Positions 24,571 to 36,623 of a DNA stretch of 64,000 bases are shown one piece after another. Under the pieces are notes generated by a model. It did not search any database. It worked only from the letters and a program-made list of their open reading frames with translations, and was not told the origin of the DNA. Position numbers and translations under genes: made by a program. How positions within the stretch are numbered: position 1 is the first letter of the stretch; each line of letters opens with the position of its first letter. Source of the stretch: Combretum micranthum (Eukaryota > Streptophyta > Magnoliopsida > Myrtales > Combretaceae); the NCBI GenBank assembly GCA_024138025.1, contig JAMXBD010000012.1, positions 2,356,001-2,420,000 on the forward strand, read 5' to 3'.

Positions 24571-24910
24571 ATGTTCAACACAACTGAGTACATGGGTTGT
24601 ATAATTATTGGTGTTAAATACTGCAGCGCATTACCTCACATTAATTGGAATTTGTGCTCAACATAACCAAGTAAATGGGGTGTTCATGCCGGTGTTGAAT
24701 CTTGTAATACATTGTTTCCATGTAATAGAGGGTTATGTGTTCAACATGAGTGAATTGTACACATGAGTCGTGTTGCAACCGTATTGAACATAGTGACTTA
24801 GAAACTTGAAAATCTTACGTCTAAACTCAACATGATTGAGTACATGGGTTATGTTGAAGCCTTATAGTAGTATATGACCTCTGACACAAGTTGTGTTAGT
24901 ACTTGTGTGC
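24571..24910. repeat. Degenerate tandem repeat, about 83-bp unit, four copies
   Basis: The word CTCAACAT.A..GAGTACATGG recurs at 24573, 24656, 24739 and 24824 (spacings 83, 83, 85). Each unit also carries a GGTGTTGAAT..TAGTA-like half. Units differ from each other by substitutions and small indels. Confidence 0.7.
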
Positions 24911-24995
24911 AAAAAAAACTTTTTCAAATTTTGTCTTTTCCTTATCCAAGATCTTTGGAATTTGTTTAATTCATTCTATAAAAGTTTTGGATAAG

Positions 24996-26060
24996 TTTAC
25001 ATCGAGGGTTAGATCAAACTACAGTTCAGTACAACTTTTCACCAGCAAAACCAATGGGCAATTAGAGCATACAATCTAGATCTTAATGAATTTAGTGAAC
25101 GCTTGGACTTTGGTGATAATTGGGATAACTATCTACTGTTGGTGGGGTTTGCCTACAACAAAATTTATTAGGCAACTATTCAGATGGTACCTTATGAGAT
25201 GTTGTATGGAAGGGAGTGCAGATCTCTTATACAATAGTATAAAGTGGGTGATAGACAACTCTTTGGACTAGACTTAATACAAGATGCCATTGCTAAAGTG
25301 TAGATAATTAGATAACAAAAGTAGGCAGCTCAAAGTCAATAGCAAAGTTATGCTAACAAATAAAGGATACCCTTAGAATTTCAAGTGGGAGATCATGTTT
25401 GGTTAAGAATTTTGCCAACTAAGGTAGTGATAAGGTTTGGTTTAAGGGGTAAGTTGAATCATCGATACATAGGACCATTTCAAATCCTAGAACGAGTTAA
25501 AGATGTCACCTATTGGTTATGTTGCCACCAACCTTAACTGGAGTTCATGACATCTTTTACGTATCAATGTTGAGAAAAATGTAATCCAAACATAGATCAA
25601 ATAACAACATTGGAACCATTAAGGTAACCAAAATTTATGTTGTAGAAAAGGTAGTTTGTATAGTGGATATGAGAGAACGGATATCGAGAAGACTTGTAAT
25701 CAAATAGGTTAAGGTATAATGGACAAATCAAATAGAAAGGGAAGTGGGGATAAAGGCATAGGAAGTACCTATGTAATTATTTTTTGGTGATTTGGTGCCT
25801 AATATTTGATTTTAGGCAAAAAGCTATCCGTACTTTTGAATTGATGGCATTTTAATGCCTAATATTTGATTTTTTGCCTAATAGTTTGGAAGTACAACTA
25901 CTTTTTAGTCCAAAATTGGACATTAGGCATCAAATTGACAAAAAAATGATAGTATAGGTACTCTTTGTATCTTTATCTCAAGGGAAGCAACATGGGAGCT
26001 TGAGAAAGAGATGAAAGCAAGGTATCCACAGTTCTTCGAAAATTCAAGTAACTTTCAAAT
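24996..26060 (+). pseudogene. pol: Chromovirus (Tekay/Del-like) integrase C-terminus and chromodomain
   Basis: End of a Ty3/gypsy polyprotein. Readable blocks: a decayed LVEFAYNNSY..APYEALYGR region (25130-25215), FQVGDHVWLRI-like residues (25378-25410), the GPY/F motif KLNHRYIGPFQILERV (25450-25500) and a decayed VHD.FHVSMLRK (25545-25580). A chromodomain follows (25620-26030), which in these elements directs integration to heterochromatin; it is cut by a MITE at 25745. Stops and shifts throughout. The rest of pol and gag upstream are absent. Confidence 0.8.
25745..25978. mobile_element. Mutator-like MITE, 234 bp, 9-bp target duplication
   Basis: The ends are long inverted repeats: TGGGGATAAAGGCATAGGAA.. 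against the reverse complement TTGAGATAAAGATACAAAGA.., matching through about 58 bp to GGTGCCTAA. It is flanked by AAAGGGAAG (25736-25744) and CAAGGGAAG (25979-25987). The paralogous copy at about 52998-53020 has a single GAAAGGGAAGCAAC, the empty site. Confidence 0.9.
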
Positions 26061-26074
26061 ATGAAAGTTTCCTG

Positions 26075-29002
26075 GGACATACCTTTCAATATTAAATAAA
26101 TAAGTTATAAAGGAGGGTCAAAAAGAGAACTTGGGACTTGCTTGGGGGAAAATTTGTCCAATGTTATAAAATTCAAAAGACATGTAAGTTTTAACCAATG
26201 TATAGATTTTCAAGGAAGTAATTGTTCCTTATTCTTCTCCTTCAATTTCTACAAAATACTCCTTTTTTCGTTTATCTGAAATCCATATCTTGTAAAGCAA
26301 CTAAGTAAAATCTTCACAATAAGTAAAGTCCCTTCCCTCTCTATTTTGTTTCAACAAATGGATGTGTTAGTAACAAAAATAGTTTAGTTGTAGCATTAAT
26401 TTCAAACGTTTCTATAGAAAAATAATAAGCGCTAGAGGAGATTTTTAGAGAAATCTCAAGTATGTGTATACTATGTGTATACTTGTGCATATTTAGGATA
26501 GTAATAAAAACAAACTAACTAATTATTTGACTATAAAGTTTGACTAATGCTTGTGCGTGGCTGCTAGTTATAGGTGGAGAGTATCCATGCTATTGTCGCA
26601 ACATCCTAATGATTCATGCGTGACGTCCTATATGGAGATGATCTTGATAAATCTAGAATATGTCAACATCATGGTTATGGGGAGTACCCAATAACCAATA
26701 TATGCATGCAATATTTACATATGCTTTATGATATTAAGTTAACCCTTTGTTGACTACTGGACTACAAGATACAGATAATCAAATGGTTGCTTGTTGCATT
26801 CATATAATAGTGATGCATGTGTGTTTGCAATTGTTTGTAGATGCGTTTGTGTTTGTTGGTACACCATACTCGGTTTCGACTAACATCTTCTCTTTTAGGT
26901 ACAAATGAAACTCCTTTAGCTTTTGACTTAACCAGATATTATGTCATCATGGATTATGGGAAGGATGATAGTGGCAAGGATTATCGCGTAGCCTATTAAT
27001 AATGCATTATTAAACTTTAGGAGATGGAGACTCCTACTATGTGATGTTATAATTGTTCTTATATTTAGGATAGTGTGATAGGGCATTGATAAAGTCATAT
27101 TTTTCTCCCTTTGCATTGAACAATTGATGATAAATTATTATTGATTTTATAGAAATCTAAAGGAATTGATATTTAAGTGTTCTTAATTTGATATTTTAGG
27201 TCATGGAGGACTTAGAATTGCAAATATATGAAATTTGAAGAAGTTTTGAGCAAATTTGGAAAGGAAAAGAACAAAGGCCCGCCATGAAAGCATGTAGGCG
27301 GCCAGGCTTCATCAAGGAACAATCTAGCCTTTGAAGAACAGCTTGTATGCTAGCAAATATTGAAGATACCTGCCAGCTTTGTTTATAGAATTTCACCAGC
27401 TTTCATTTATAAACCTGTACACTGGCAAATTTTACATTTACACTGTCGTCATTATGCTAGCCTATCATGTTCACAACTTCAAAAACTTTAACACTAGTTG
27501 CTGGAGAGGAAAGGTTGCCGGCCTTTGACAGGCGTAAATCTAATGCTGGTAGTGCAAGATTGAAAGATGGAAGTCATCTCAATTCAGAAATAATTTCTTC
27601 ATTCAACGAACACCAGCAAAATTGGATTCTACATCACCAGTCTTGAAGCCGGCGTACATCCATCTACACTCCTCATAAATGTATTTTTTAAAGCAACGTC
27701 GGCTAATTTTAATTAAAGGCTACCGGCTTTCATGGCATCTTAAGTCCTTGCGCGACTTTTCATATTTAAACTCCTCTTGTTAGATCTTTTGTGAAGGAAG
27801 AGCAATAGGTACGGAATTAGCTTATTTTTCCTTTGCTCCTAGATCTTGATTAGGGCTTAAAAAGTAGAAAACTTTTGTTTTTGATTTGATTAAGGATTCC
27901 ATACCAAGATCAAGGGGAAAGCATCATTTGAATTTGGATTTAAGAATAGGATTTTTTTAATAAAGATGATTTCACTCTTTTCTTATATTCATTTTATGGA
28001 TGATGTTTAAAGCTTGTTCTTTTGTGCTTATTTAGGGTTTTGAGTTGTTGATTTTGATTGTCTGATTAATGATCATTGCTGTTGATTGATTCCTTACTTG
28101 TGTTCATGTTATTGGTGTTATTTTACATATTATGTATTTTAAATTGATTTTGGAATTCATGATAGATTAGGATTGCAATTGGAAAATTCTTTTCTAATCA
28201 ATTTTGTGATTAACTAATTTGGATTACAGATCACATAGACATATGGATTTGAATTCGATTAGGGTTTGATAAATTATGCAAATTAGTTAATTGATCACTT
28301 TTCTAGGAATAGAGAATATTGATTGGTTAATTAGGGTAATTGCTTTCTTTATAAAAAGGAGTTGTTAGCTGGTGCTTGATTGATTGAAAAATTAAACACA
28401 TCATTAATTTGTTTTTTCAATTGTAATTTGGTCATAGCATACATCTAATTGATTTTCTAATCTATTTGGCTCTTACCCTAAATCAATTATAGGTGTTGGA
28501 AATCCCTATTTCTCTTAAATTAGTCTTATTCAAAAAAAAATCCAAAAATATTTTCTTTTTTATTTTGCCTAGCAATAATTAAGACTAATACAGTTGAGAG
28601 CTAGCCCTTATTTCCTATGGACATGACTCGGGATACACCAAAATTTTATTACTACACCCACACCCTGTATACTAGTTAGTAAATATTTGCGCATTTAAAG
28701 GAATTTTAAAAGAGACTAAAAAGAGTTTTAAGGGCGTAGACCCACTTGCCAGTTTGTAATAGTTTTTGCTTAGATGGATCCTATGGGCCATCCCCTGCTA
28801 ATGTTGTCTAGGACAAGTGTTTGGTGTGGTTGTAAGTGAAGTAATTATGCCATGATTGTAGACATAAAGTACTAAATATATTGTGTGTTGGTGGTATAAA
28901 ATAACTTTTATTGCAGTTATTGGTAGAATTCGAGCTTTACATGTCCATATTTAATATAGACATGTAGCAGATTATAAGTGCCCTTAAGTTTAGGGCGTTA
29001 CA
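26075..29002 (+). mobile_element. Chromovirus 3' LTR, copy 1, interrupted
   Basis: Follows the chromodomain and ends ..AAGTTTAGGGCGTTACA at 29002. It aligns with 53115-56120. The segment 27087-28730 inside it is a different LTR, absent at the same place in the other copy. The LTR itself has no coding frame. Confidence 0.65.
27087..28730 (+). mobile_element. Athila-like solo LTR inserted in the chromovirus LTR
   Basis: Begins TGATAAAGTCATATTTTTCT, like the Athila LTR at 10115 (TGATAAGTATATTTTAC). It carries a GC-richer region (27280-27720) and a block GGACATGACTCGGGATACACC near 28620 of the type found near the end of such LTRs. It is flanked by AGGGCAT (27080-27086) and AGGGCGT (28731-28737); copy 2 has one AGGGCAT at about 54146. 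The right end lacks a clean CA, so the terminus is uncertain. Confidence 0.6.
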
Positions 29003-30990
29003 TACAATCTCTCACTAAAAAATAAATTTTTTATGGACTAAATAGGTAATGACATCTTTTATCCTTTTTAATAGACTAAATGAATACTAAACATTACGTA
29101 ATATAGCAGCTTCACAAGTATCATATCACTAATATACAATCATAACTACATTATATGCATCAAAATGCAATTAAAACTAAAGTATGAATACTAAAATATA
29201 AAATTTTAAAGTGAGAAATGTATTGAAAAAGAAATTTGGTTTTCCTTCACAAACATTACTAGGTTGTATAAGGAGGATAAATTAAACGGTATTGTTAAAG
29301 ATTATGAGTAAGGACACCACTAATATCATTAAGTGAAAAGGAAATTTGGCTTTCCTAGAGGCATGGGAGTTACCCAAAATGTTTTGGTCGTGAAATCCTA
29401 ACAACTAATACAGCATGACATATAATTTCAAAGGATAATATGATGAAACCAATAAGTCAAAGAGCAACTGGCGATTCAATCTCTAAAATGCTGTGGTTAG
29501 GGTTTATTTTAACTCTGAACCTATCAACCGTAAATGTATGCTTTATTATTAATTTTTTCCCTTTTAACAAATTTTAATTCTAAACCAAACTATTCGGCTT
29601 AAATTAAAAAGATTTTGATGTCATAAAATATTAGTTTAGTTCATTGTAGATAAGCTATTGTAAAAATAATAATAAGATAACTCAAGGTGATGACAAGACA
29701 AGATATTGGATTTGAATCCTCTAAAATTATCTAAACTTTTAAATCCATATTTAAAATTGTTTACACTTTTTAATATGTTGTAATATATTTGTGATAACAT
29801 CTTCTTTAACTTAATTTCAACCAATAACTAAGTATGGGAGTATCTTAAAAATTAATTTGTTAAATATGATAATTTTAGAAGAACCATATCCCAAAATATA
29901 CAATGCATTTAGGTGGGACACAGTCAGCCAATAATTGCCATTGATGCGGCAAGAGAGATAAGGGTACAAGTACAAGTTATATGCCACATCAAGTTTGATA
30001 ACAACCAATATATATATATATATATATATACACAAAATGGAAATGAATGAATCTTATAAAAATAATTCCTCCATTCAAAGTGAAAGAAGAAAATACTATA
30101 AAGAAACAACTTCTATTTAAACAAGCAAAGCAGGATGAAAATATGGATCAAAAGTAGATGGAAAAGATCAGTCCATCACTTCTGTCAAGATATGATCTTC
30201 CACGAATGAAAACGCAGATCTAAGGAAACGTATCCCAAAAGTCAGAATGAGCAAAGGGAGAAAGAAAGAGAACATCAATTATCTATTTAGGATTTCGGCA
30301 ATATGCACAATAAGTAATTAAATATGGATATCGTCAGTGGAATATGCTTTTAGACATTGATAAAGGGTTTAGAATAACATTTTTTTTTTGTGTATTAATT
30401 ATATACATTTAAAAATAATAAATATATGAAACAATTAAAAATTTATTAGCACGTCAACTCTAGCTATTGTCATGAACTTATGATGGTAAACTTTGACGAC
30501 GAGGTTATTCATGGGAAATTGATAGAGGACGAGTTGGCGTGGCAAAATGGACATTATCTGACAATCGTCTCATTTACTCCAAAACAAGGGATAATAATTA
30601 TATACGGACGTGACAACCAAACAGGATGTGTTGAACTATATATATAAGCTCCAAAAATCATTAGATAATATTTTATGAACTTAAAATCAAATTGCAATCC
30701 TTTATTTATATTTGATTATTGGAATGGAACAATCGGTTTATAGTTAATAATGATCAACACAAACATCATATATGTTAGCTTCTTCAATAGCTCGAAAATG
30801 ATAATGATATTTTCAATAGAAAAATTAATTAATTAATTAATTAATATTTTTTTATAGACTTGCATAAATACCCATGATCTTATCCTTAATCATTACACAT
30901 TCCGTTGAAGGAAATATAAGATCCATAACTGACATCTTACCTTTGAGATATATTTATATAGAAAAATCAACTTGTCACATTTCTAGATAC
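29003..30990. other. Non-coding flank of the duplication, copy 1
   Basis: No gene seen. It shares long blocks with 56121-58373 and, from about 30230, weaker ones with 37900-39000. A (TA)n run lies at 30007-30031 and a (TTAA)n run near 30825. Short frames here are chance. Confidence 0.6.
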
Positions 30991-30999
30991 TCATTTTAA

Positions 31000-33185
31000 A
31001 GAATGAGAGTGCCGTAAATCGTATTATATGTCATTATAGTAAAATCTTCAAATTTACTTGATATGGTGCATATTTCAGTTGAATATATATGCCAACAATG
31101 TTTACTTACATGGCATGCGCCAAATAACGAAATGGACAAAATTAAAGAGAGAAAAAATAAGGGATTAATTCGATTTATTTGTTTTATGTTATTATGTAAT
31201 GAAATTCCATTTGATTCGGTCCCATATTGTATAACGTCTACATTGTCAGGCTTATATATAGAGAAGTATAGAAACTATAAGGAATGAAAGCATAGAGATA
31301 AAGTTTCTCCTCTTCTTATTAGTATTTCCATCCATATCTCCTTTGTTCACAATATTCTTGTACATACGATCATATAAATAAAAAAAATGTGAGATATATA
31401 TATATATATGTGTGTGTGTGTGTATCTTCATGATATTGGCAAAGTTATGTTTGGCAATTACTTGGTGAAGGATAACATTTCAAGCTTAGTGCATAACTTC
31501 TTTGTAACAAATGTTTTCATGATGCATATAAGTATTAGATGAATAAACTTAGATATATAGGAATAAAGAAACATAAGTATGGAGACATCAAACTTTCGAA
31601 AGTTTATGAGCTTGTTCAATAAAAGACATATTAGTTGTCCAGTTGGTGAATTTCATTTGCAACCAATTTAGAATAAAATTTCACAAGATTGATACATCAA
31701 TATGAAAAATTAAAGGCCTATTAAGTTTTTTTTTTTTTTTTTTTTGGCAAGTCCACTTGCCTTAGGAACTAGCCCCTTATGATTCGCCACCATGTAAGCT
31801 GTGAGTCGAGACTCATCACTGGCCTCTTTATCTTAATTAGAGATGAGTTTCGCGTCAAATGAGGGTTTTTTTTCTTAACCCTATTGATATTAAATATATA
31901 ATAAAGATAATTATAATAATGTGTAGATTTAAAATTATATTTTAATAGCTATATATTATATTTATCATTAGTTTTAATATTATATATTTATATAATATAA
32001 ATTTACATATATCTATTATTAATATTATTTAAATTACTTCACTAAGATTAAGTTAGCGAAATTGTACCAAGAAGTTGTGCTAGAATGCCGAATTAAAGTT
32101 TTTCAACACCTATTCACATAAATAAGAAAATATCAATTATTAAAAAGATAGAAATTACATGCTAAATTCTTGTGAAAAACGAGAGAGATTCCAGGAAGAA
32201 AAAATAGAGAGAGACATGACAGAGAATAATCTGCTCGAGAGGAGAAGGAAAGGGGAGATAGGGTACATATACTATTTAGTTAAGGTGAGTCCCGCCTCAA
32301 CATTTTCCTATTTAAAGTTCAGACAAATTCCGCACCCTCACCCCACCTCCCCCCCCCCCCCCTCTCCTGCTCCCGTGGTCTAGGCCTTCTAGGTACACAG
32401 TGAGTCTTACTACTGACTACAATAAAGAGTCCTGTCTTGTCTCACTATCTTAGTTGACAGCAAGACATGCCTAGAAACCTAAGGGAGAAATGAGAGAAGG
32501 AAAATTTCCTCGAGTTAAATTTTAGAAGGCAGAAAATTTCCCACCTTCTGGGGATGCAACGAGTTTTACTGTTGGCTAAAATAAATAGTTCTACATCTTT
32601 AGTATTGATTTTTTTACCAGTGATATATATTCTTCAAAGAAGTGTCTATGTTACTTGTGATAATTGGCCAATATTATGTCATCCTCTAGATTATCTCTAA
32701 TTATTTGGGTATTTAGATAGAACTTGAGCATAAGATGATAGGGTGTGTTGGTCCCAACTCATTTTTATCATTCTAAAGGATGCATCACGAAGACCGTAAT
32801 TAATTTGTCATTAGATTCAAACCAATTGAGGGATTACTACATTAGTATCCGTAGTTAATTCCCCTATATGACTGAGCCTAATTAGTTTTTTTCATGTTGC
32901 GGTCATATACTTTTTTTATGTCTACATCTCATTGGTGGAACTCTTTCATGAGTGAAGTTAGGCCGATTATTAGACATATAAGCCAAAGCGTTTGAGAATA
33001 ATAGTAGTGGGTTGAGATGAACTCCATTTTAGTCCTAATTGAAAAATGCATATCCTTAAGTCACTTAGTTAGAGGTGGACTCAAAAATCCATGCTATTCT
33101 AGGTATCTACTCTATTTTGAAGCCAATTAAATGGATTGGTTCGTGATAATAAGCATGCATAAGATTAATCTGGGAGATAAAAAGA
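31000..33185. repeat. Region upstream of the GDSL gene, tandem-duplicate copy A
   Basis: Collinear with 39480-40870. Shared words: TTACTTGATATGGTGCA, AGAAGTATAGAAACTATAAG, TTTCCATCCATATCTCC, GATAGGGTGTGTTG and CTCTTTCATGAGTG, and the end GCATGCATAAGATTAATCT. Copy A has an extra 0.9-kb piece (31722-32620), copy B an extra SINE. No gene inside. Confidence 0.8.
31722..32620. mobile_element. 0.9-kb insertion-like segment absent from the paralogous copy
   Basis: Starts with a T-run of about 20 and a small palindrome GGCAAGTCCACTTGCC (31743-31758). It contains a C-run (32348-32362) and the repeated words GAGTCGAGACTC/GTGAGTCTTACTACTGAC. Copy B (about 40100) passes straight through. No coding frame and no clear termini, so the class is unknown; a retroposed piece read on the minus strand is possible. 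Confidence 0.45.
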
Positions 33186-33728
33186 TAACTAAATAAATAA
33201 CCTAAAGTAAAATTAATGCTTTCCACATAACAGTGATTTTGAAAGTATTTGACCGAAAAATCGGGCAATGATTTTGATTCTTATGCTTCTTTTTAGAAAC
33301 AATGAAAAAAGAAAAGAAAAAAAATCTGCAATCTTTTCAAAGTCAATTGTTGAAACTCCTAAAATTGCTGTACTGACAGCACACAATATAGAGATAGCTA
33401 CCAAACGTCTCTTGCTAAAAGGATCTTAATTATCACTTTTTTACTTGCAACATCTTCTCATCATTAAAAAATAGTCAATTCTACAAAATAAAATTATATC
33501 AGTACAAATGACATAAAAATAATTATATAAAAACTATTACAAAGAAATGCGATCTATTCAAAATCAAAGATGTTATATATATTAAATACAATTCACTATG
33601 TTGTAACATCATATGTTGAATATTGGAGATATATAGAAAGATAAAATCACAAATTGTGACAATATTTACAAAATTATTTTTATGTAATTAGTATTTATAT
33701 AAATAAGTTTAAAGCTGATACGTAAAAA

Positions 33729-33759
<31 letters not shown>

Positions 33760-33895
33760 CCATTATGGGAAAAATAAAAGACCCCAATAAACAATGTTTC
33801 GTATAGATAGATAGATAGATAGATATATCTTTTTCCATTTAGGCAAATGGCTAGAAATTAATGGATTCAAATAGCGAATTGATTGGACGATTATC
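33186..33895. other. AT-rich sequence upstream of the GDSL promoter
   Basis: No gene. Contains (AT)n at about 33729-33754 and (GATA)n at 33806-33826. Confidence 0.5.
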
Positions 33896-33899
33896 ACAC

Positions 33900-33905
33900 C
33901 ACGTG
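33900..33905 (+). promoter_or_regulatory. G-box CACGTG upstream of the GDSL gene
   Basis: CACGTG in the context CCACGTGATT, about 190 bp before the TATA box. G-boxes bind bZIP and bHLH factors in plants; use here is inferred from position only. Confidence 0.4.
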
Positions 33906-34086
33906 ATTACATGACACTTTGTATGCTTGCATCACAAACAAAACAGAGGACTTTGATATTTCTTTTTTGTTTGTTTTCTAATAAGACACAACTTTGAAAT
34001 ATTTTAGGAATAAACAAAATGCAAGTGCAAATAAAAAAAGCGAAAGAATTATATAGTATATTCTGTGCAAATGCCCTCTTTCCCAC

Positions 34087-34094
34087 TATATAAA
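34087..34094 (+). promoter_or_regulatory. TATA box of the GDSL gene
   Basis: TATATAAA in CCCACTATATAAATCC, 122 bp before the start codon. The 5' UTR that would follow is C/A-rich (CCAACACCAACACCAACACC just before ATG), as in many plant leaders. Confidence 0.65.
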
Positions 34095-34208
34095 TCCACT
34101 AAAAAACCCGATATGTGTTGTTAGTTGTATGAAGATTGAATTCGGTTTAATTTATATTGCTTCTTTACACTTATTTTCTCATCATCTTCCAACACCAACA
34201 CCAACACC

Positions 34209-34443
34209 ATGAAAATTGAAAAAGCAATATTGCTTTCATATCTTATGTTGTGCATGCTTTGTACGACAATGGTATCATCATACGAGGCGATCTACAACTT
34301 TGGTGACTCTCTTAGCGACACTGGGAACCTACTTTTGGAAGGTTCACCGATATATCCTATCGAAAATTTTCCATATGGGGAGACATACTTTCATCGTCCA
34401 ACAGGCCGTTTTTGCGATGGTCGTCTCATGATTGATTTCATAG
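34209..34443 (+). CDS. GDSL gene exon 1
   Basis: Signal peptide and block I with GDSLSDTGN. Ends DFI plus one base at ATAG|GTATAT. The next intron opens with a (TA)n run. Confidence 0.9.
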
Positions 34444-34837
34444 GTATATATATATATATAAATATGCGCATCCACGCCTGATCTTAAGTTAAAAATAGAG
34501 GATATAGCTAGGTTTCAATAGATTAAAATTGAGGAAAAAACTTTGCTACATTAATTAGTCTATACAATATTAAGAACTCTTGTTCTTAACATCAATCACT
34601 GTATATAGAGAAAGATAAGTGCATATTGGATATATGCACTACATGTTGTTAGTAAAAATTGAATTTGAATTTATATGATTTGGATATACATATTGTGTTT
34701 GAACACTTGAATATAAGTAAATGATTCATTCATACTTATGGAGTTTATGCTAGCTATAGTATTGCTCTTTTTAATTTTGTTTTTCAATAATTTAATTTGT
34801 TGGTTGCTATCTATAATGAATTATAAATATCATACAG

Positions 34838-35050
34838 CGGAGAGCTTTAGGTTGCCGTTTATCCCCCCATATGAAAAGGTAAGAGGTGGTCCACCCTCGA
34901 CAAATGGAGTTAACTTTGCTGTTGGTGGTGCCACAGCATTGGATGCAAGCTCATACCAAAACATTTCATTTTTGTTGACAAATAACTCCTTAAATGTCCA
35001 GTTGGGTTGGTTCAAGGAATACAAATCATGTCTTTGCACCACAAAACAAG
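34838..35050 (+). CDS. GDSL gene exon 2
   Basis: Acceptor ATACAG at 34837, completing GCG (Ala) with exon 1. Codes AESFRLPFIPPY and block II, ending CTTKQ at donor CAAG|GTCCAC. Confidence 0.85.
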
Positions 35051-35549
35051 GTCCACTACATATCAATCAGAAGTTTACTGCAGTTATACCTTTAAATAAA
35101 TTGAAAAAAAAAAAGAAAAAAAAACTTTTTCCTAATGTAGGAACTAGTCTTGTATAATCGTTTAGTTCAACTTGCACCCTAGTTTAACAAGACCCGTAAC
35201 TGTTTAAAATAAAATATATAGTCAACAACTCATAACCCGGTTACCAAGAATTCCCTTTTCTTTTTTTTTTCTTTTTTCTTTTAATGAGTGCTTCAAAAAC
35301 TTTTATGAAGATATCAAATGAAAGAGTCCATCCACCATTTATATATTTATATTTTTCATTGAGCCTGTAGTTAATAATGGAAAATAAATGAATTTTAAGT
35401 TTTTTTTTACAAAGGATCACTGATTATAATAAATAGCATATATATTCAAAACAAGGATGCTTTCTTTATATAAATTTATTTTATTTTATTTTTTTCAAAT
35501 AATTTTTGTGTTATGATGGATTAATAAATTTCTTAGTTTTTGTTTGCAG

Positions 35550-35698
35550 ATTGTCAAAGCTATTTCAAAAAGTCAGTTTTTTTCATGGGAGAGATTGGTG
35601 GGAATGATTTTAATTATCCATTCTTTTTGGGTACATCCATCAAGCAACTCACACCTCTTGTGCCTCTTGTAGTTCAAGCTACTACAAATGCTACGACT
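35550..35698 (+). CDS. GDSL gene exon 3
   Basis: Acceptor TTTGCAG at 35549, completing GAT. Codes DCQSYFKKSVFFMGEIGG, NDFNYPFFLGTS and PLVPLVVQATTNATT. Donor ACT|GTACGT. Confidence 0.88.
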
Positions 35699-36346
35699 GT
35701 ACGTAAAATCCTCGACAAGAATAAAGTCTCTCTCTATCACTCTCCCCCTTTTGGAGAAAAGAAAAAAGGAAAATAAAAGGATATTTTAATATATAAATAT
35801 TTTCTAAAACAATTACTACTAACATGTTGCATACACTATATACATGAAAATATTTGTTATTATTTACAAACCACATATACATATAATTAAACAAGGAGTT
35901 TATAAAAGAAATTATCATATCCCATTGAATTATAGAATAGTATATGCCCAACTTTTAATTAGGTAAGTTAAGACCTTATGCCTTATAAGAGAGTAGAGCT
36001 TATGGGATGTCAACTCTAAGAGGTGAATTAAGAGAGGGCATAAATTTGAAGTTTCTAAGTTGCTCCCCCGAACTTTAAAATTTTCATAAAATCATCCCTA
36101 GATTTTAAAAACATATAGATATAGCAAAAGATTTATACTTGTTTGGACATCTATTCGAATAAAATCTTATGTTCTATACCACTCATCAATTTCCTTTTTT
36201 TTTCTTCTTAATTTATTTTCACACATACATATTATAAGATGACGATATAACCATGATTTGCATGCAATTTTAAATGCTCATTTACTTTTTAAAGTTGTTT
36301 AGATTATTAATTTTCATCATGATGCTTCTTAGAACATATGTTGCAG

Positions 36347-36623
36347 ATGTTGATAAACGAAGGTGCTATAAACATTGTAATTCCTGGAAATTTGCCCATA
36401 GGTTGTACGTTAGTGTACTTAACGGTATTTTAGAGCCAAAACCAAACAAACTATGACCCAAAAACAGGGTGTTTGAAGGCGTACAATGCTTTTTCTAAGT
36501 ACTATAATGAGAATCTTATACAAGCCCTTCAAGCCCTAAGGATAAAGTATCCTCATACAAGGATAATTTATGCCGATTACTATGGTGCTGCCATGCAGTT
36601 CTATCACAAACCTTTGAAATACA
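36347..36623 (+). CDS. GDSL gene exon 4, carries the in-frame TAG
   Basis: Acceptor TGTTGCAG at 36346. Codes MLINEGAINIVIPGNLPIGC (block IV, PGNLPIGC), then TLVYLTVF, TAG at 36431, and in the same frame SQNQTNYDPKTGCLKAYNAF and YPHTRIIYADYYGA. Donor TACA|GTAAGC. Confidence 0.88.

Larger units (their letters stand above)
24996..30798. repeat. Segmental duplication, copy 1 (partner 52288-58373)
   Basis: Collinear with 52288-58373: the start GTTTACATCGAGG/GTTTACATCAAGT, integrase and chromodomain, LTR, then a non-coding flank with AGTGCCCTTAA, GGTGGGACAC..GCCAATAATTGCCATTGAT and ACGAGTTGGCGTGGC words, ending TATGTTAGCTTCTTC. Each copy has its own later insertions: here a 234-bp MITE and a 1.6-kb LTR; there a 1.7-kb solo LTR and a 373-bp MITE. 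Confidence 0.85.

Noticed and set aside
30003..30035. (TA)n run as a functional element
   Set aside because: Simple sequence that arose in AT-rich DNA; the duplicate copy has no such run at the paralogous site.
34830..35066. 78-codon minus-strand ORF
   Set aside because: Exact antisense shadow of GDSL exon 2.
36425..36433. A mini-intron removing the GDSL stop (GTATTTTAG starts GT and ends AG)
   Set aside because: Nine bases is far below any spliceosomal intron; it would keep the frame but is not credible. Recorded because it removes the TAG exactly.
36274..36456. Separate small ORF overlapping GDSL exon 4
   Set aside because: It is the intron and exon 4 read in a different frame from the GDSL protein.
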